Below, piece by piece: positions 25,245 to 37,149 of a stretch of DNA of 64,000 nt. The stretch comes from Bisporella sp. PMI_857 (taxonomy: Eukaryota > Ascomycota > Leotiomycetes > Helotiales > Helotiaceae): positions 88,941 to 152,940 of the forward strand of contig JAJSPD010000095.1 of assembly GCA_021307315.1 (NCBI GenBank), read 5' to 3'. A program made the position numbers and the translations under genes. Every line of letters starts with the position of its first letter. Positions within the stretch are counted from its first letter, which is position 1. The notes under the pieces were generated by a model that was given only the letters and a program-made list of their open reading frames with translations, did no database searches and was not told where the DNA came from.

Positions 25245-25670
25245 GGTTTATGTTGTGTACTGGTAGGCGCTGGGCAGCTTCCAAGTGATGGCAGGAAAAG
25301 ACTAAGGTTTATATGGTTGTAACCATGACAAGATTGCCTGCGAGCATGCCCAGGAGGGAGAAGAAAGTTGGCGAAACGTTGTGAGGGGGTGAGCGTTATG
25401 AGTGTGCTATAGTAGATGTAGCTAGTGTCGTCGTGGTCATGGCGTATACAGTACGGTAGTTATGGCTTGGTAGCATGAGTTGGTGTGTGGCTTAAACTGG
25501 AGAAGCTTGATTCATGTTCTTCCAAGCACCTGACCCCCCAAGCTATTCTCAACTGAGCCGCGTTATGGTCTGTGCGCGACGCGAAAACTCCAAATGAATA
25601 TCTAAATCCATTTTAATCAATGCTATTATTCTGATAATTGATGATATAACTGCCATTGTAATAATGGGCC
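25245..25670. promoter_or_regulatory. Divergent intergenic region between permease and LeuRS
   Basis: 426 bp separating two start codons on opposite strands; presumably contains both promoters. No specific element identified. Confidence 0.4.
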
Positions 25671-28600
25671 ATGTTGCAACCAGTGGGGAGACTTCCGTGG
25701 TCGGGATGTACTCGACCAGGCGGGAAATACCTGTACAGAGGTAGCCTTAAACAGCTCTCCTCCCTTCTTCACGCAAAGCAATGTCGATCTCGCCATTGGG
25801 ATGCGGATGACCGGCCAGAATATCGACCAGCAGCAGTAGAGGAGAAATGGCAGATGTATTGGATGGGCCGGCATCGGACGGATCGTCTAAGTAAAGGACC
25901 CGAGAGCGACAGTTCAGTAGAAAAGAAGAAAATGTATATCCTGCCTATGTTCCCTTACCCATCTGGCAATCTACATCTAGGACATCTACGAGTTTATACC
26001 ATATCCGATGTTCTCGCAAGATTCAAGCGTATGCAAGGGTACGATGTTTTGCACCCAATCGGCTGGGATGCCTTTGGGTTGCCCGCTGAGAATGCTGCTA
26101 TTGAACGAGGCGAAGACCCTGCTGTATGGACAAAGTCGAATATAGCGCAAATGAAGGGCCAGCTGAGAGCCATGAACGGGCATTGGGATTGGGATCATGT
26201 TCGTTGTTCTTTCGTCAACAAAACGTATCACTAACATATGCAGGAATTCGCCACATGCGATCCAACTTTTTACAAGCACACCCAACGTCTGTTCCTCCTC
26301 CTTTATGAAAATGGCCTAGCATATCAATCGGAAGCGCTGGTGAATTATGATCCAGTAGATAAGACCGTGTTAGCAAATGAGCAAGTGGATAGCAATGGTC
26401 GCTCTTGGAGGTCTGGGGCTCTAGTCGAGAAAAAGTTGCTTAGACAATGGTTTTTCAAAATTTCAAAATTTCGGAACGAATTATTGAATGATTTAAATGA
26501 GCTTGCAAAAGATGGTGCCTGGCCAGAGAGGGTGTTGACTATGCAAAAACATTGGCTTGGGAAGTCGATAGGAGCCCGAATCAAATTCTCAATCACTTCT
26601 CAAACAACATATAAGTTCCCTGCGATTGAGGTATTCACAACAAGACCCGACACGCTATACGGGGTTCAATATATTGCCCTTGCAGCTAATCATCCCATCG
26701 TAGAAGACTTAGCTCAAGAAGATGAAGGTCTACGGCATTTTCTCGAGGGCATAGATGCACTTCCGGCTGACTCCAAAATTGGCTATTTGCTACCTCAAGT
26801 TCACGCAATTAATCCTCTATCAGCAGAGGATTCAGCGACTTCCGCAGTAAAAGCGCCGTTGCCGATTTTTGTAGCTCCGTATGTTCTAGGAGATTACGGC
26901 AAAGGAGCAGTCATGGGAGTTCCCGGTCACGATGCCAGAGATCACGCCTTTTGGCGGACAAACAGCCCCAAAGAACTTATCAGAACAGTCGTTCAACCAG
27001 CACGCACCCCCAAAGGCCAGAAGGTGCCTGTTCCTTTCCTTGAACGTGGAAAGTTGTCGTCTTCCTGTGGCTCTCATAGTGGTGAGACATCTGAGATCGC
27101 GGCTAAGAAGATAATTGCCTTTTTAGAAACTAAGGGACTCGGAGTTGAAGCCGAAACTTGGCGGCTCCGGGATTGGCTGATCAGCCGGCAAAGATACTGG
27201 GGCACACCTATTCCAATCATCCATTGCGATACATGTGGTTCGGTCCCCGTACCTGAAGATCAACTTCCAGTCGAGCTCCCTCAGGTTCATGATCATTGGG
27301 TTAAAGGGAAGGCCGGCAACCCGCTCGAAAGCGCGTATGAATGGGTAAATACGACGTGTCCGAAGTGTCATGGAGCAGCCAAGAGAGATACAGACACAAT
27401 GGACACATTCGTTGATTCGAGCTGGTACTTCATGCGCTTCATTGATGCTCGCAATGACGGGATGCCATTCTCTCCTGACTTGGCAGATAAAATGCTACCT
27501 GTTGACATATACATTGGAGGTGTCGAGCATGCAATCCTGCATTTGCTTTACGCTCGGTTCATATCTAAATTCATTGCTACATCGGGACTATGGTCCTCCG
27601 GAAACCATGGGGAGCCATTCAAGAAAGTTTTGACCCAGGGAATGGTTCATGGGAAAACTTACTCGGATCCTTCTACTGGTCGATTTCTTAAGCCAGACGA
27701 AGTAGACCTGAGCATACCTTCCCGTCCTGTCATGATTACGAGCGGTGAAACACCTAATGTTAGCTTTGAAAAAATGTCTAAATCGAAGCACAATGGAGTT
27801 GATCCAGGGACCTGTATTGACAAATATGGTGCTGACGCCACAAGGGCACACATACTCTTTCAGGCTCCGGTCAGTGAAGTCCTTGAATGGGATGAAGAGA
27901 AGATATCAGGAGTAACGCGCTGGATGCGGCGACTATACGACCACGTTCACTCTCCTTTGCTAAAAAACCTTGACGCTATGTTTAAGGATCCAGACGAATT
28001 ATACAAAGCAAGCTCCGCAAACATGGAGCGATTCCTTAACGCCACTAACCCCTATTCGAAAGCAAATAACAAGCTGTGGCATATGGTGCAAACAAAAATG
28101 ATATCAATCACACAGTCATATACCGATACTGGGTCTCTCAACACAGTAATTTCAGATCTTATGACTTTGACCAATGAGATAATTGAACACGCCAAGACGG
28201 TCCTAGACCCAGATGCCATGGCGGCAAATCATTTAGATCTACCGCACCAGATAGAGTCTGTAATATATGTGAACTGGCTTGCGTCGAAAATTATTATCCA
28301 ATTGATGGCACCAATTACCCCCGCATTCTCCGAGGAATGTTGGGCTTCTCTCAATCATTCAAATAAATACCTCAAAGAGCATACCACTCCTGCACGCGAC
28401 AGTCTCATCGTGAAGTTCTTTGAAAAAGTTATGCGGCGTCCATTCACCATGAACTTTGTGGAACGGGCACGACCGACTACCTTACCACATACTTCGGTCT
28501 TTGACCATCCATTCCCGAAACCCGACGGATATGCAGCTGTGGCGAGCACACAGATGTGTGCAGTTCAAGTCAACGGAAGGCTGAAGCTCGCGGTTCAGAT

Positions 28601-28766
28601 ACCGGTGCCTCCAGAGGGAGTCAATGGTAAAGAGCTTGAGGAGTGGATTGTGAAGGAGTTGCTCGTTCATGAAATTCAGTTGAGAAAGAAAATACCCCAT
28701 GATATTCGATTAGCTAAGAAAGTGATCGTAGTCCGTGGCGGAAAGACAGCCAACTTTGTGATGTAA
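25671..28766 (+). CDS. NAM2: Mitochondrial leucyl-tRNA synthetase
   Basis: Exons 25671-26198 and 26244-28766 (45-nt intron with CACTAAC branch) give 1016 aa. The N-terminus (Arg-, Ser- and Leu-rich, no acidic residue until about 44) suits a mitochondrial presequence. Class I motifs are clear: [16 protein letters not shown] (HLGH at about 102-105) and [11 protein letters not shown] (KMSKS near 687-691). The CP1 editing domain is present, with [12 protein letters not shown] and [16 protein letters not shown], and the zinc-like Cys pairs CDTCG and CPKCH follow. The bacterial-type architecture marks the organellar rather than the cytosolic enzyme. It charges mitochondrial tRNA-Leu; yeast Nam2 and Neurospora LEU-5 also assist group I intron splicing. 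Confidence 0.95.
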
Positions 28767-29777
28767 GAATGATGTATTATAGGTTTATGTGTACATTAGA
28801 TTTAATAGCATTGATCTCCACATTAGAAGAGACCACTCTGTAAATTAGAATTATGAAATGACACCTAAAGACTTGGATCTCCCATGTCTCTGGCGTAATT
28901 TTGAGACTGATCGACTGCTTCTGGCTCTCACTCATTCTGAATTTGCTTAATGATAGATATCCTAAAGCGCAAATGTGCACTTAACTAGAAATGCATGTCT
29001 TGAACACCGGCATGAATAGTGCTATATCTAATACGGAAGCCCCTCTATTTGAGTGGGTCCTGAGTTATACTAATCGTGTCGAGGAAAAAGGATAATGCGC
29101 TCTCCTTTCGGGAACTAACCCTTAAGGAGGGGCGGGTGAGTAAAAGCTTTGCGTTAACAGAGTTAGATGCTAAAATAACAGCTGAGCCTGGAAAAAAAGA
29201 GCAGCATTTAAAATGCCAAGAGCTCGTTTGCAATGGAAGACATTAGATGCATAGTTTTGAGCCGGGCCGAGACTAGCACTATACATGACATGTTGAAGGA
29301 CTTAGCCATGAAAATAGTCTAGCCTGAACTCCGGGTCAGAGTCGAAGAGAACATGTCGCACATAGGAAAATTTGTCGCCAAGAATCACGTGCTCAAGACA
29401 AAGACAGCTCATAAAAGTCTGAATAGATTCAAGGTTGTTAAGGCCCAGACTGGCAATAAAGCTAGCAATCAGCCGAAAGCACTGGCAGACGTGAGCTTTT
29501 GCACAAGAAGAGCTTATTGTAACATATGAATGCAAAAAAACAAAAGTATCATCTAATAGCTAGTAAACCTATAAATCTAAGAAAGAAAATCACACAAATG
29601 TAGGCCAGGACAACATAAATGACTTAGTAGATTAAATATCAACCTTTACGCTACTCTTTCCAATGTAAATGATAGCTCTAATACTGTCACTTGAGGTTTG
29701 TTGACAACTGATATCATATGTAGCGAATATATAACAACTTAAGCAGCAGAGTTTTCATCAATACTCAGATTCTCTGA
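28767..29777. other. Intergenic, about 1 kb
   Basis: No conserved gene on either strand. A+T-rich toward the tRNA. Confidence 0.5.
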
Positions 29778-29851
29778 GGTCGCTTAGCTCAGTTGGTTAG
29801 AGCGTGGTGCTAATAACGCCAAGGCCGCGAGTTCGACCCTCGTAGTGACCA
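29778..29851 (+). tRNA. trnI-AAU: tRNA-Ile (anticodon AAU)
   Basis: The 74-nt cloverleaf has acceptor arms GGTCGCT/AGTGACC with one G-T pair and discriminator A. The anticodon stem TGGTG/CGCCA encloses the loop CTAATAA, giving anticodon AAT. The A box (TTAGCTCAGTTGG) and B box (AGTTCGACCC) of internal pol III promoters are present. There is no intron, and a T6 terminator starts three bases downstream. Confidence 0.95.
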
Positions 29852-29853
29852 GT

Positions 29854-29859
29854 CTTTTT
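29854..29859 (+). terminator. Pol III terminator of tRNA-Ile
   Basis: Run of six T immediately after the tRNA body. Confidence 0.8.
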
Positions 29860-30611
29860 TAGCTTTTTGCTTATTGTTTTGATTATATTCAAGATGCTGG
29901 TGTGGTGGCGATGCATATGTGCACGTGGCACAGGGCCTTCGATCCGGTGCCAAGGCACCCGATGTGTTCTAGGGTCTTGGCATTTGCTTACCCGAGAAAA
30001 ATCCGGAGGAAATAAGTGAAGGCCCAAGGGAACTTTAGCAGTGGGGTCTCTGTGGCGAGAGCAAATGCTGTACACTATTTTGACCCTGTACGAGGGTATA
30101 TCATTTTGATGTTGAAATTGCGATTATTGTAGCATTTATTTCTGCAGAAATGAGGCTGATCAGAATAGCCAACATTTAATTTTAGGCTACTAATTGGTGA
30201 GATATATGTTTTCGAATGTGAGAAAATGAGAGTTGTTGTAAACCGCCGGCGAGATACATTGGAAGTGAGTATGAAAAAAAGGGGGCAACAAACAGTAGAC
30301 ATAAACTATTCAATTTGTACAGGAGCCTTGCCAGGAAATCGAAATCGTCAATATCAGGCCATACTGGCGTTCTTGATATGATGAAAGTTGATGCCCACAA
30401 GCCGTTATTGCAGCCGCTCGGCTCCCACTTTGGTTTGGCCCGGTGGCAGCGTTGATGAACATCCACTTTTGGCGGCGACGACGCCATCTTTGCACAATCT
30501 GATAAAGCAGTCGGAACCCCACATCGCATCGTAAGTTCTGATCTCATCCTTTTTTTTTAATTGCATCTATTAAAGCACACCCCATGTATAAAATCTACGG
30601 CTAATTCAAGC
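29860..30611. other. Intergenic, about 0.75 kb
   Basis: Between the tRNA and the MFS gene. Minus-strand frames here have no recognised domain. A T9 tract sits near 30551-30559. Confidence 0.45.
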
Positions 30612-32542
30612 ATGGAAAGAGTTGTAACGTTAGAGGTTGTGCCCGAGGCTGAAGCCCCGGATCCTGTTGAAGAATCGTTTGACCCGAACAAGCGTCCACA
30701 ATGCTTCGACTCCACGATCCAGGAATGTCTCTTTGTATTGATGGCTACAATGTCCATTGCAATGTCCTCATTCCTTAGCGGTATCTGTAGCGTCATCACT
30801 GCGCCAATTGCGAGGACGTTGAATATGACAAGTGCGGAGATCACGTGGGTCCAGGCAAGCAGCTCGTAAGCGTGGCCCCTTCTTCCACATCCTTCCTTCA
30901 TAAGCTAATTAAGCTACAGACTAAGCTCGGGAGCATTTCTGCTCTTCTTCGCAAAAGTGGCAGACACATTTGGTCGGCGCCCGCTCCTCATCTTCGCTAC
31001 AGGCGCCTTCTCCGTCTCGGCCCTCATCACCGGTTTCGCCAGCAACCCTTACTACCTCGACATCCTAAATGGACTCATGGGTCTCTGGGCCGCTGCCGCT
31101 CTTCCCTCTGCAGTTGGAATTCTCGGTGCAGCTTATGCACGACCTTCGAAGCGCAAGAATAAAGCGTTTGCCTGTTTTAGTGCAGGCAACCCAGTGGGCT
31201 TCGTGATGGGCTCCATATTCAGCGGTATTGCGGCTAATATACTCAACTGGAGATCATCCTTCTATCTGCTGGCCATCATCTACGGCTTTTTCTTTTTGGC
31301 AGCATGGTGGACTGTTCCAAAGACACAAGGGCCAACGGAGAAATTTGAGCTTGCTGCACTGAAGAGATTCGACCTTTTTGGCGTCGGACTAAGCATCGCG
31401 GGAATATCGCTATTCTGCGCTGCATTAACGTAGGCACTCTACTTGAAGAAAGGCGAAGAATCTATGAGTCACGTGTTAATCATAATAGACTTGCTGGCGA
31501 TGCGGAAGACGGGTGGAAAACTCCTTACGTGATTGTGCTGGTCATTCTCGGACTCCTCCTCATTATCAGCTTCATAGTCTGGGAAGGCTTCTATAAATAT
31601 CCTTTGATGCCACTAAGAATATGGAAGGATAGGAACTTCTCGTTAGTAAGTCAACTCAACACGGCTTCCACAGCCTCAAATCAGAATATCTCTAACTGTT
31701 TAGATTAATGTTGTAGTCCTTCTTGGATTCATGTCGTTTGTCACTTCGAATTTTTGGCTTTCGCTCTATCTCCAGAACGTACTGGGCTGGTCACCACTCA
31801 ATGTTGCAGTCCACCTCCTTCCTCAGGTTATAGGAGGGATCCTTGTCAATATTGTTGCTGGTTTCGTTTTGCATAAAGTAAACAACAAGCTCTTGAGCGG
31901 TATTGGATCTTTGGCATATGTGGCTGCTTCTTTGCTGCTGGCCAAAATGAAAGTTGATAGCTCGTACTGGGCATATATCTTCCCTTGTCTGTTGCTGAAT
32001 GTGATTGGCGCAGATCTACATTTCAATGTTGCGAATGTAAGTAGTCCTCACTTCTATAACTCGTTGTTGGGCTGCAGCATGAATGCTGATGTTGCGTTTA
32101 GATGTACGTAATGTCCTCTCTCCCAACTGAACAACAATCCCTTGGAGGCGGCATTTTCAACACTATCACCAAGCTCTGTACAGCAATTGGTCTTGGTATC
32201 GGTACATCAATCTACAATGCAGAGTCTGAAGGAGGAGAGGCCCTACAGACAGATATCAAGCCGTATACGGCGGCATTCTGGTTCTGTGTTGGGACTGCTG
32301 CAGCTGGGTGCTTTTTCATCCCTTTCTTGACTATTGGTACACAGGGTGGGAAGAATAATGGAAGCAGTAGCGGTAGGAGTATGACGGGCCACGAGAGCAT
32401 GGATGGGGTGAGAGGGGATGGGGGAAAGGAACACGAGGCGAAGGATGATGGCAAGGATGGAGATAGGGCAAGGGACGTGGAAAAGGAGGCTCTGGCTGAG
32501 GACAATATGGGTAATGTGCTGAAAGGTAAAGAGCTTTCATGA
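30612..32542 (+). CDS. Major facilitator superfamily transporter, DHA2 (14-span) type
   Basis: Five exons (30612-30865, 30920-31429, 31489-31645, 31704-32036, 32102-32542) give 564 aa. All four introns (54-65 nt) have GT...AG ends and restore frame. The N-terminal tail is acidic. The first span region reads LFVLMATMSIAMSSFLSG. The loop 2-3 motif A is AKVADTFGRRPLLIF. Motif-C-like text is SAGNPVGFVMGSIFSGI, with WRSSFYLLAI after it. The C-terminus after the last span is a long charged Asp/Gly/Lys tail. The overall order matches fungal aminotriazole/multidrug exporters of the plasma membrane. Substrate unknown. No toxin-synthesis genes are adjacent. Confidence 0.88.
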
Positions 32543-34766
32543 TAGATCCATAAAATAATTGTACATGCACAAAAATAAATACCAAGTACAAGAAAATGTG
32601 GCCCACGCTTCTTGAACTCAGGTTCGCCTGCTTACGATCAAACACAGCTAAATAACACCACAAAATCTGTCAAAGGCAAGATCCGACGCGCTAGCATCGA
32701 GCTAATAGGATCGATACTCGATGGTTGACCGACAACATATCAAGTTGCTTCTATTCCAGCAATCGGCCAAGAAGCAGTGATGGGGGTGGCAATGGGTCTC
32801 AGGTTCAGATGTAGTGAGATTCTACTAGCTTATCAGGCTGAGCGCACTAGTGAAGTGTATGGTGTCAGTGAAAGAGATCCAATGGTTGAGAAATGGCATG
32901 GTTTTGCTAGTAATGACAACAGACTAAGAAATTATAGTTAGATTCAAACTGGTCAAAAAAAAAAAATGAAACGTGTCAATCGCAGAATCCTATTTGTTGA
33001 AATATGACAAAGAGGCTGCAAGGCTAAAATATCGCATTTGGATGTAGTGAGTCAAAAAAAAGAGGTAAGGTCTTATCAACTCAAAGGCGTCTTCTTCCAA
33101 ATGTGGACTGTGGCTGTCTTATAAAGAGAGAAAGTCTATATTTGTAAGTTTCCAATACAATGCCCTGAGCCTGTGCTCACGTCAAATCACCTATACATCC
33201 GGAAAGAACGGTAAGATACTAATGTATTCTACAATACCGTACAGCAAGGTTGCATAGGTTGTGATCTTATTATAGTTTAACTTTGTTCTCAAACCTAAAA
33301 TGATTTGAGCTCTCGCTCCAATGGAGTACTTTGCATGTCCCTCTGGGGAAAGCATTAAAATGTGACTGTTTGGTCCTTGAAGAATAAATCGCATTCTGAG
33401 AATCAACAATACCTGTTCATGTGAGAGTGTACTTAGAGATACAATATGAAGTTTTCTGGAGTTTTCGGAGAATACACGGTTAACCACAGGCGGATGTTAC
33501 TGTAGTAGTGATAAACTGTTTCGGATCCTCCGGCAGCGATAGGACTCTGAGCCAAGCAAACATAACCAAAATTTGGAGTTTGCTCTGCAGACGCCATTTG
33601 GAGAATATCCACCACGTTGTGTCTGGCCTTCATCAGGCTGCGATTTTGGATATGTTAGTATTCATGTAGCCTTATGTGAATGATAAATGGACTCTAAGGT
33701 GTAAATTGCTCTCAGCTTGATGCAAAATCATATTAAAAGTAACATAATAAGGGAATATTCCTGTAGACCATGCTGCGATAAACACAGCTATCCGCTTGTG
33801 AAACAAAACTAAACAAATAGCGCAATCAGTACAAGGCTTGAAACTTTGATTCAACGTTCTCCAGGTCACTTTGCAGGAGGATACTTATATACTAGTAAAA
33901 GCTTGTTTACCGAGGAATCCGATTCCAACGTATTTGACACAGGCTGGAAGCCGAGAAAGGGTACGAGCCTGTTTGAGCTATCAAACCTTATAACACCTTT
34001 GGGCCGCTGCGAATGCTGCTTTGTAAGACGATTGTTGACTTTCTGGTGGCACAAATCAAGTAGAGATCATCCATCGCCCGCCCTGGCTATGCTACTGTAC
34101 AGTTCGTGATTCGTCTATTTAGGAGCATGGATCGTCAGCCAGAACACAGTAGCACAGATCTTGAGCGAAGGACGCCTGAGCATTAAGCCTAAGCTAAGAA
34201 AGATATGAAGCTGAGTCCACATTTAGTTGTTGCACCACAGCAAGTCTGAAGGCGAAGGACATGGGAACGTAGTTGTACCGTCACTGCCACATTTCGCCAA
34301 AGTTTATCACCCCAGGCATCGCCAATGCGAGCATCAATGCGAGCACCATTACACTCTACCCTGCTAAATTCAGCACCCGAGGAGTTCGCGTTAGGAGCTG
34401 ATCAGACATGCAGGGGCTATTTATGCTTCCATGTCAGTGGGACAGAGTGCTGCAAGTGGTCGAAAGTGGTTTAGGCGGGAGGCCACCTGAAGACCAAGCC
34501 TTCGGGGGCGACGATCAAACGTCATACGCTGATGATAGTGTATGACGAGCCCCCTGTGGCTCAGATCCTGCACTCCCTGAATTTTGTTTTTCATAAACAA
34601 CCCGAGAATAAAATAAAAGAACTTATTCCCACCATGCTAATCTTTGCGTTTTACCCCCTTTATTCAATCTTCACTCGCTGTCATCTGTCAAGTCAAGACC
34701 ATTTAAAATCCGTTTGAACTATCTTTCTCACCTAATCAACCAATCTATAATCCAAATCAAGTCATC
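32543..34766. other. Intergenic, about 2.2 kb
   Basis: No conserved coding sequence recognised on either strand. Small A-runs occur near 32956-32966 and 33054-33061. Confidence 0.5.
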
Positions 34767-35416
34767 ATGCGTTTCTCCTTAGCTTCAGTTATTGCTGCAT
34801 TGGCCTTCACCACCTCAGCATTGGATGTCGGAGCAGCCCTCAGCTCAGCAGCTGGAGATGTTAACAATGGTATCAATGATGCAACATCTCTGGTCGGAGG
34901 AGCCATTCAGACCGGGCTCAGCGGCGCCGATGGAGCTTTCTCAACTTTCACATCTGCCGCAGCTGGTGCCCTCAGCACTGGTAAGATTACCTGCATTCCT
35001 AGCCAACTATCACCAACGAAATACTAACTAAACCAGGTGGGGCGGCCTTCTCGTCTTTCACCTCAAACGCAGGTGCCGCCTTCTCCTCCTTTACTTCCGA
35101 TGCTGCAGGCGCAATCAGCACAGCAAAATCCCGGGCCTCTGCACACTTCTCCTCCATCTCAGCCGAGGCCTCTAGCAAGTTTGCGTCTCTATCCAGCGAG
35201 GCTGCTACCGCAACTGGAGCTGCGAGGTCGAGTATCGACGCAGCACAGTCTAGTCTTTCGAGCGAGATCTCGGCTGCATCTGCAAGCTTAAATTCCATCG
35301 TTACCGCTACAAGCGTACCTGCTTCTACTTCGAGCTCGACTGGGGGTGCGGCTTTCCGTACTGCAGCCCCGATTTGGGGCGCTATGGCTGCAGGCGCCGT
35401 GGTGTATGCTTTATAG
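34767..35416 (+). CDS. Secreted Ser/Ala/Gly-rich protein, probably GPI-anchored
   Basis: Exons 34767-34980 and 35037-35416 (56-nt intron with TACTAAC branch) give 197 aa. The signal peptide is MRFSLASVIAALAFTTSALD. The mature part is almost entirely Ser, Ala, Gly and Thr and contains imperfect repeats of the type GAAFSSFTS. The C-terminus has a small-residue GGA site followed by a hydrophobic tail (IWGAMAAGAVVVYAL), as expected for GPI anchoring. No catalytic domain is visible. A cell-wall or surface structural role is inferred. The lack of Cys argues against a hydrophobin or CFEM protein. Confidence 0.75.
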
Positions 35417-37149
35417 GATATGGTGTGGCTGGACCTCAATAAATTGATATAACACATGGGCTGGTGCATTTGGCGTGGAGTTTAATGAGCATGGAGTTCT
35501 TGTAACCAATTTACAATAGATATATACCTTTTGAAATTTCCGAATCATGGGTAGATTGTCACATCATATTTCAGCTGTCATCTTGTTGATGGCTTTAGAT
35601 TGTGCGTTCGTTGGAAGTGCAAGTCTGGAAGCTTAGAATTTCCCGTCCAGTACGCCATGCTAAATTCTACTCTCCCCATTCCTTTATTTTAACAATTAAG
35701 CGCAAGCTGATTTTGTGGAGTTGATCAATCCCAACTAGACAGCAGGCAAGGTCAACAGTATCATGGCCAACCCCAAGTGAAACACCTCGATTTCCCCACA
35801 ATTTCAGGCAATTGCATTCTATTTGGGTTCAAAATTGTAATTTAACTCTCCTGAATTTCTATCCTTTTGGCTATGATAACAAATGGGTTGAAAACATAAG
35901 GGTGGTTTCCATTTAGTTGCACTTCAGCAGAAAAAGAACTCACCAACTGGGTTCCATGAGTGGGACGGATTCCAGCAACCAAGATACATGCTTGCAACGG
36001 CTGAAAGTCCTTGCATCTACACCTATGCAAAGGTCACTTTTGAATGTCACACTTGTAAAGAGGGATGGAGAACAGCTTGTTTGTTAAGCTATACGCGTCT
36101 GAATTAAAATAAATCGGCATAAATGAGAAAACGACAGTGATAAGCGTACCAACTGCATGTCCCCTATTGATGGAATATGCAAATGATTCAAGCTTGTAAA
36201 CCTATTTGCCATATGTGATTCTCTAAATTGTATCTCAGCCAGTTAAATGTAGTCACAACGCCTCGCACAGTAACACTGGTGATATACACATCAACTATGT
36301 ATCACTGATATGTCTCGTTCTCCGTAAGCTGGGTCATAAACGAACTGTTATATCTAGTTTACGAGGTGCAGATTCAGCTGGGAAACATACGAGTGAATAT
36401 GCACTCTAGATGTTAGGATTGGGTAGTGTGGTAAATCATGGCGGTAGACTTCACGACTTCCTATGGTATATAATGGACATATAGGACGCATCTAAGCTTA
36501 CCAAGTACTCTTTTTCAGAGAGAAGGGAGCTCTTGTTGCATGGTTGACCAAAGTACGAACTCTGCATGATCTTGTAAGTTCGGCTTTTGATAGCTCGAAC
36601 TCTCTTGGGGTTGAGCTAGAATAAATGTCAGGCCGTGGGGAAATTTTCAGACAAAATGATGGATGTGACAACAAAAGCGATTCTGGCACAATGAACAATA
36701 ATGGTAGTTCGATAGCGGAGCTAATGCAGGTTTCCTGCAATGACCACTATTAAAAAAAAATCCCGAGAAAATATTACCTGCAGAACATTCTGTTGGTATC
36801 ATATAAATCCTATTGATTCAATGTAATCCACAATCTGTAGTGGTTGGGGAGATTGGCACTTCATTTTTTAAAAGATGGACTAAGTGAGAGAGGTGTGTTA
36901 TAAGTAAGCGGGTCGCTCTAGGACTGCAACCTGGAGTCATACATACCCACTTGTCATAACATAAAGGTGATCGTTCAACAAGATATAGGCAAATAGTAGG
37001 AGTATTTTGCAGTTAGGTAATATATACAAGCTAGAGCTCTTATCTGCACAATCTAGAGTAAAGCTCACCGGAAACGCCACGCTATGCAACCAGATCTCAA
37101 GGACGACAACTTTCCAGCACTATACATGTTCATTATCATGACTGGCATA
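35417..37149. other. Intergenic, about 1.7 kb
   Basis: No recognisable gene. Frames at 35842-36030 and 36498-36740 are short and not family-like. Confidence 0.5.

Noticed and set aside
30182..30547. 121-codon minus-strand frame upstream of the MFS gene
   Set aside because: No family resemblance; falls in the promoter region.
23351..32542. A biosynthetic gene cluster formed by permease, MFS transporter and P450
   Set aside because: No synthase, cyclase or cluster regulator is present; the P450 is 19 kb away and the genes between have housekeeping roles.
34999..35469. 156-codon minus-strand frame
   Set aside because: Antisense of the Ser/Ala-rich gene; its Ala/Glu-rich composition comes from the complementary strand.
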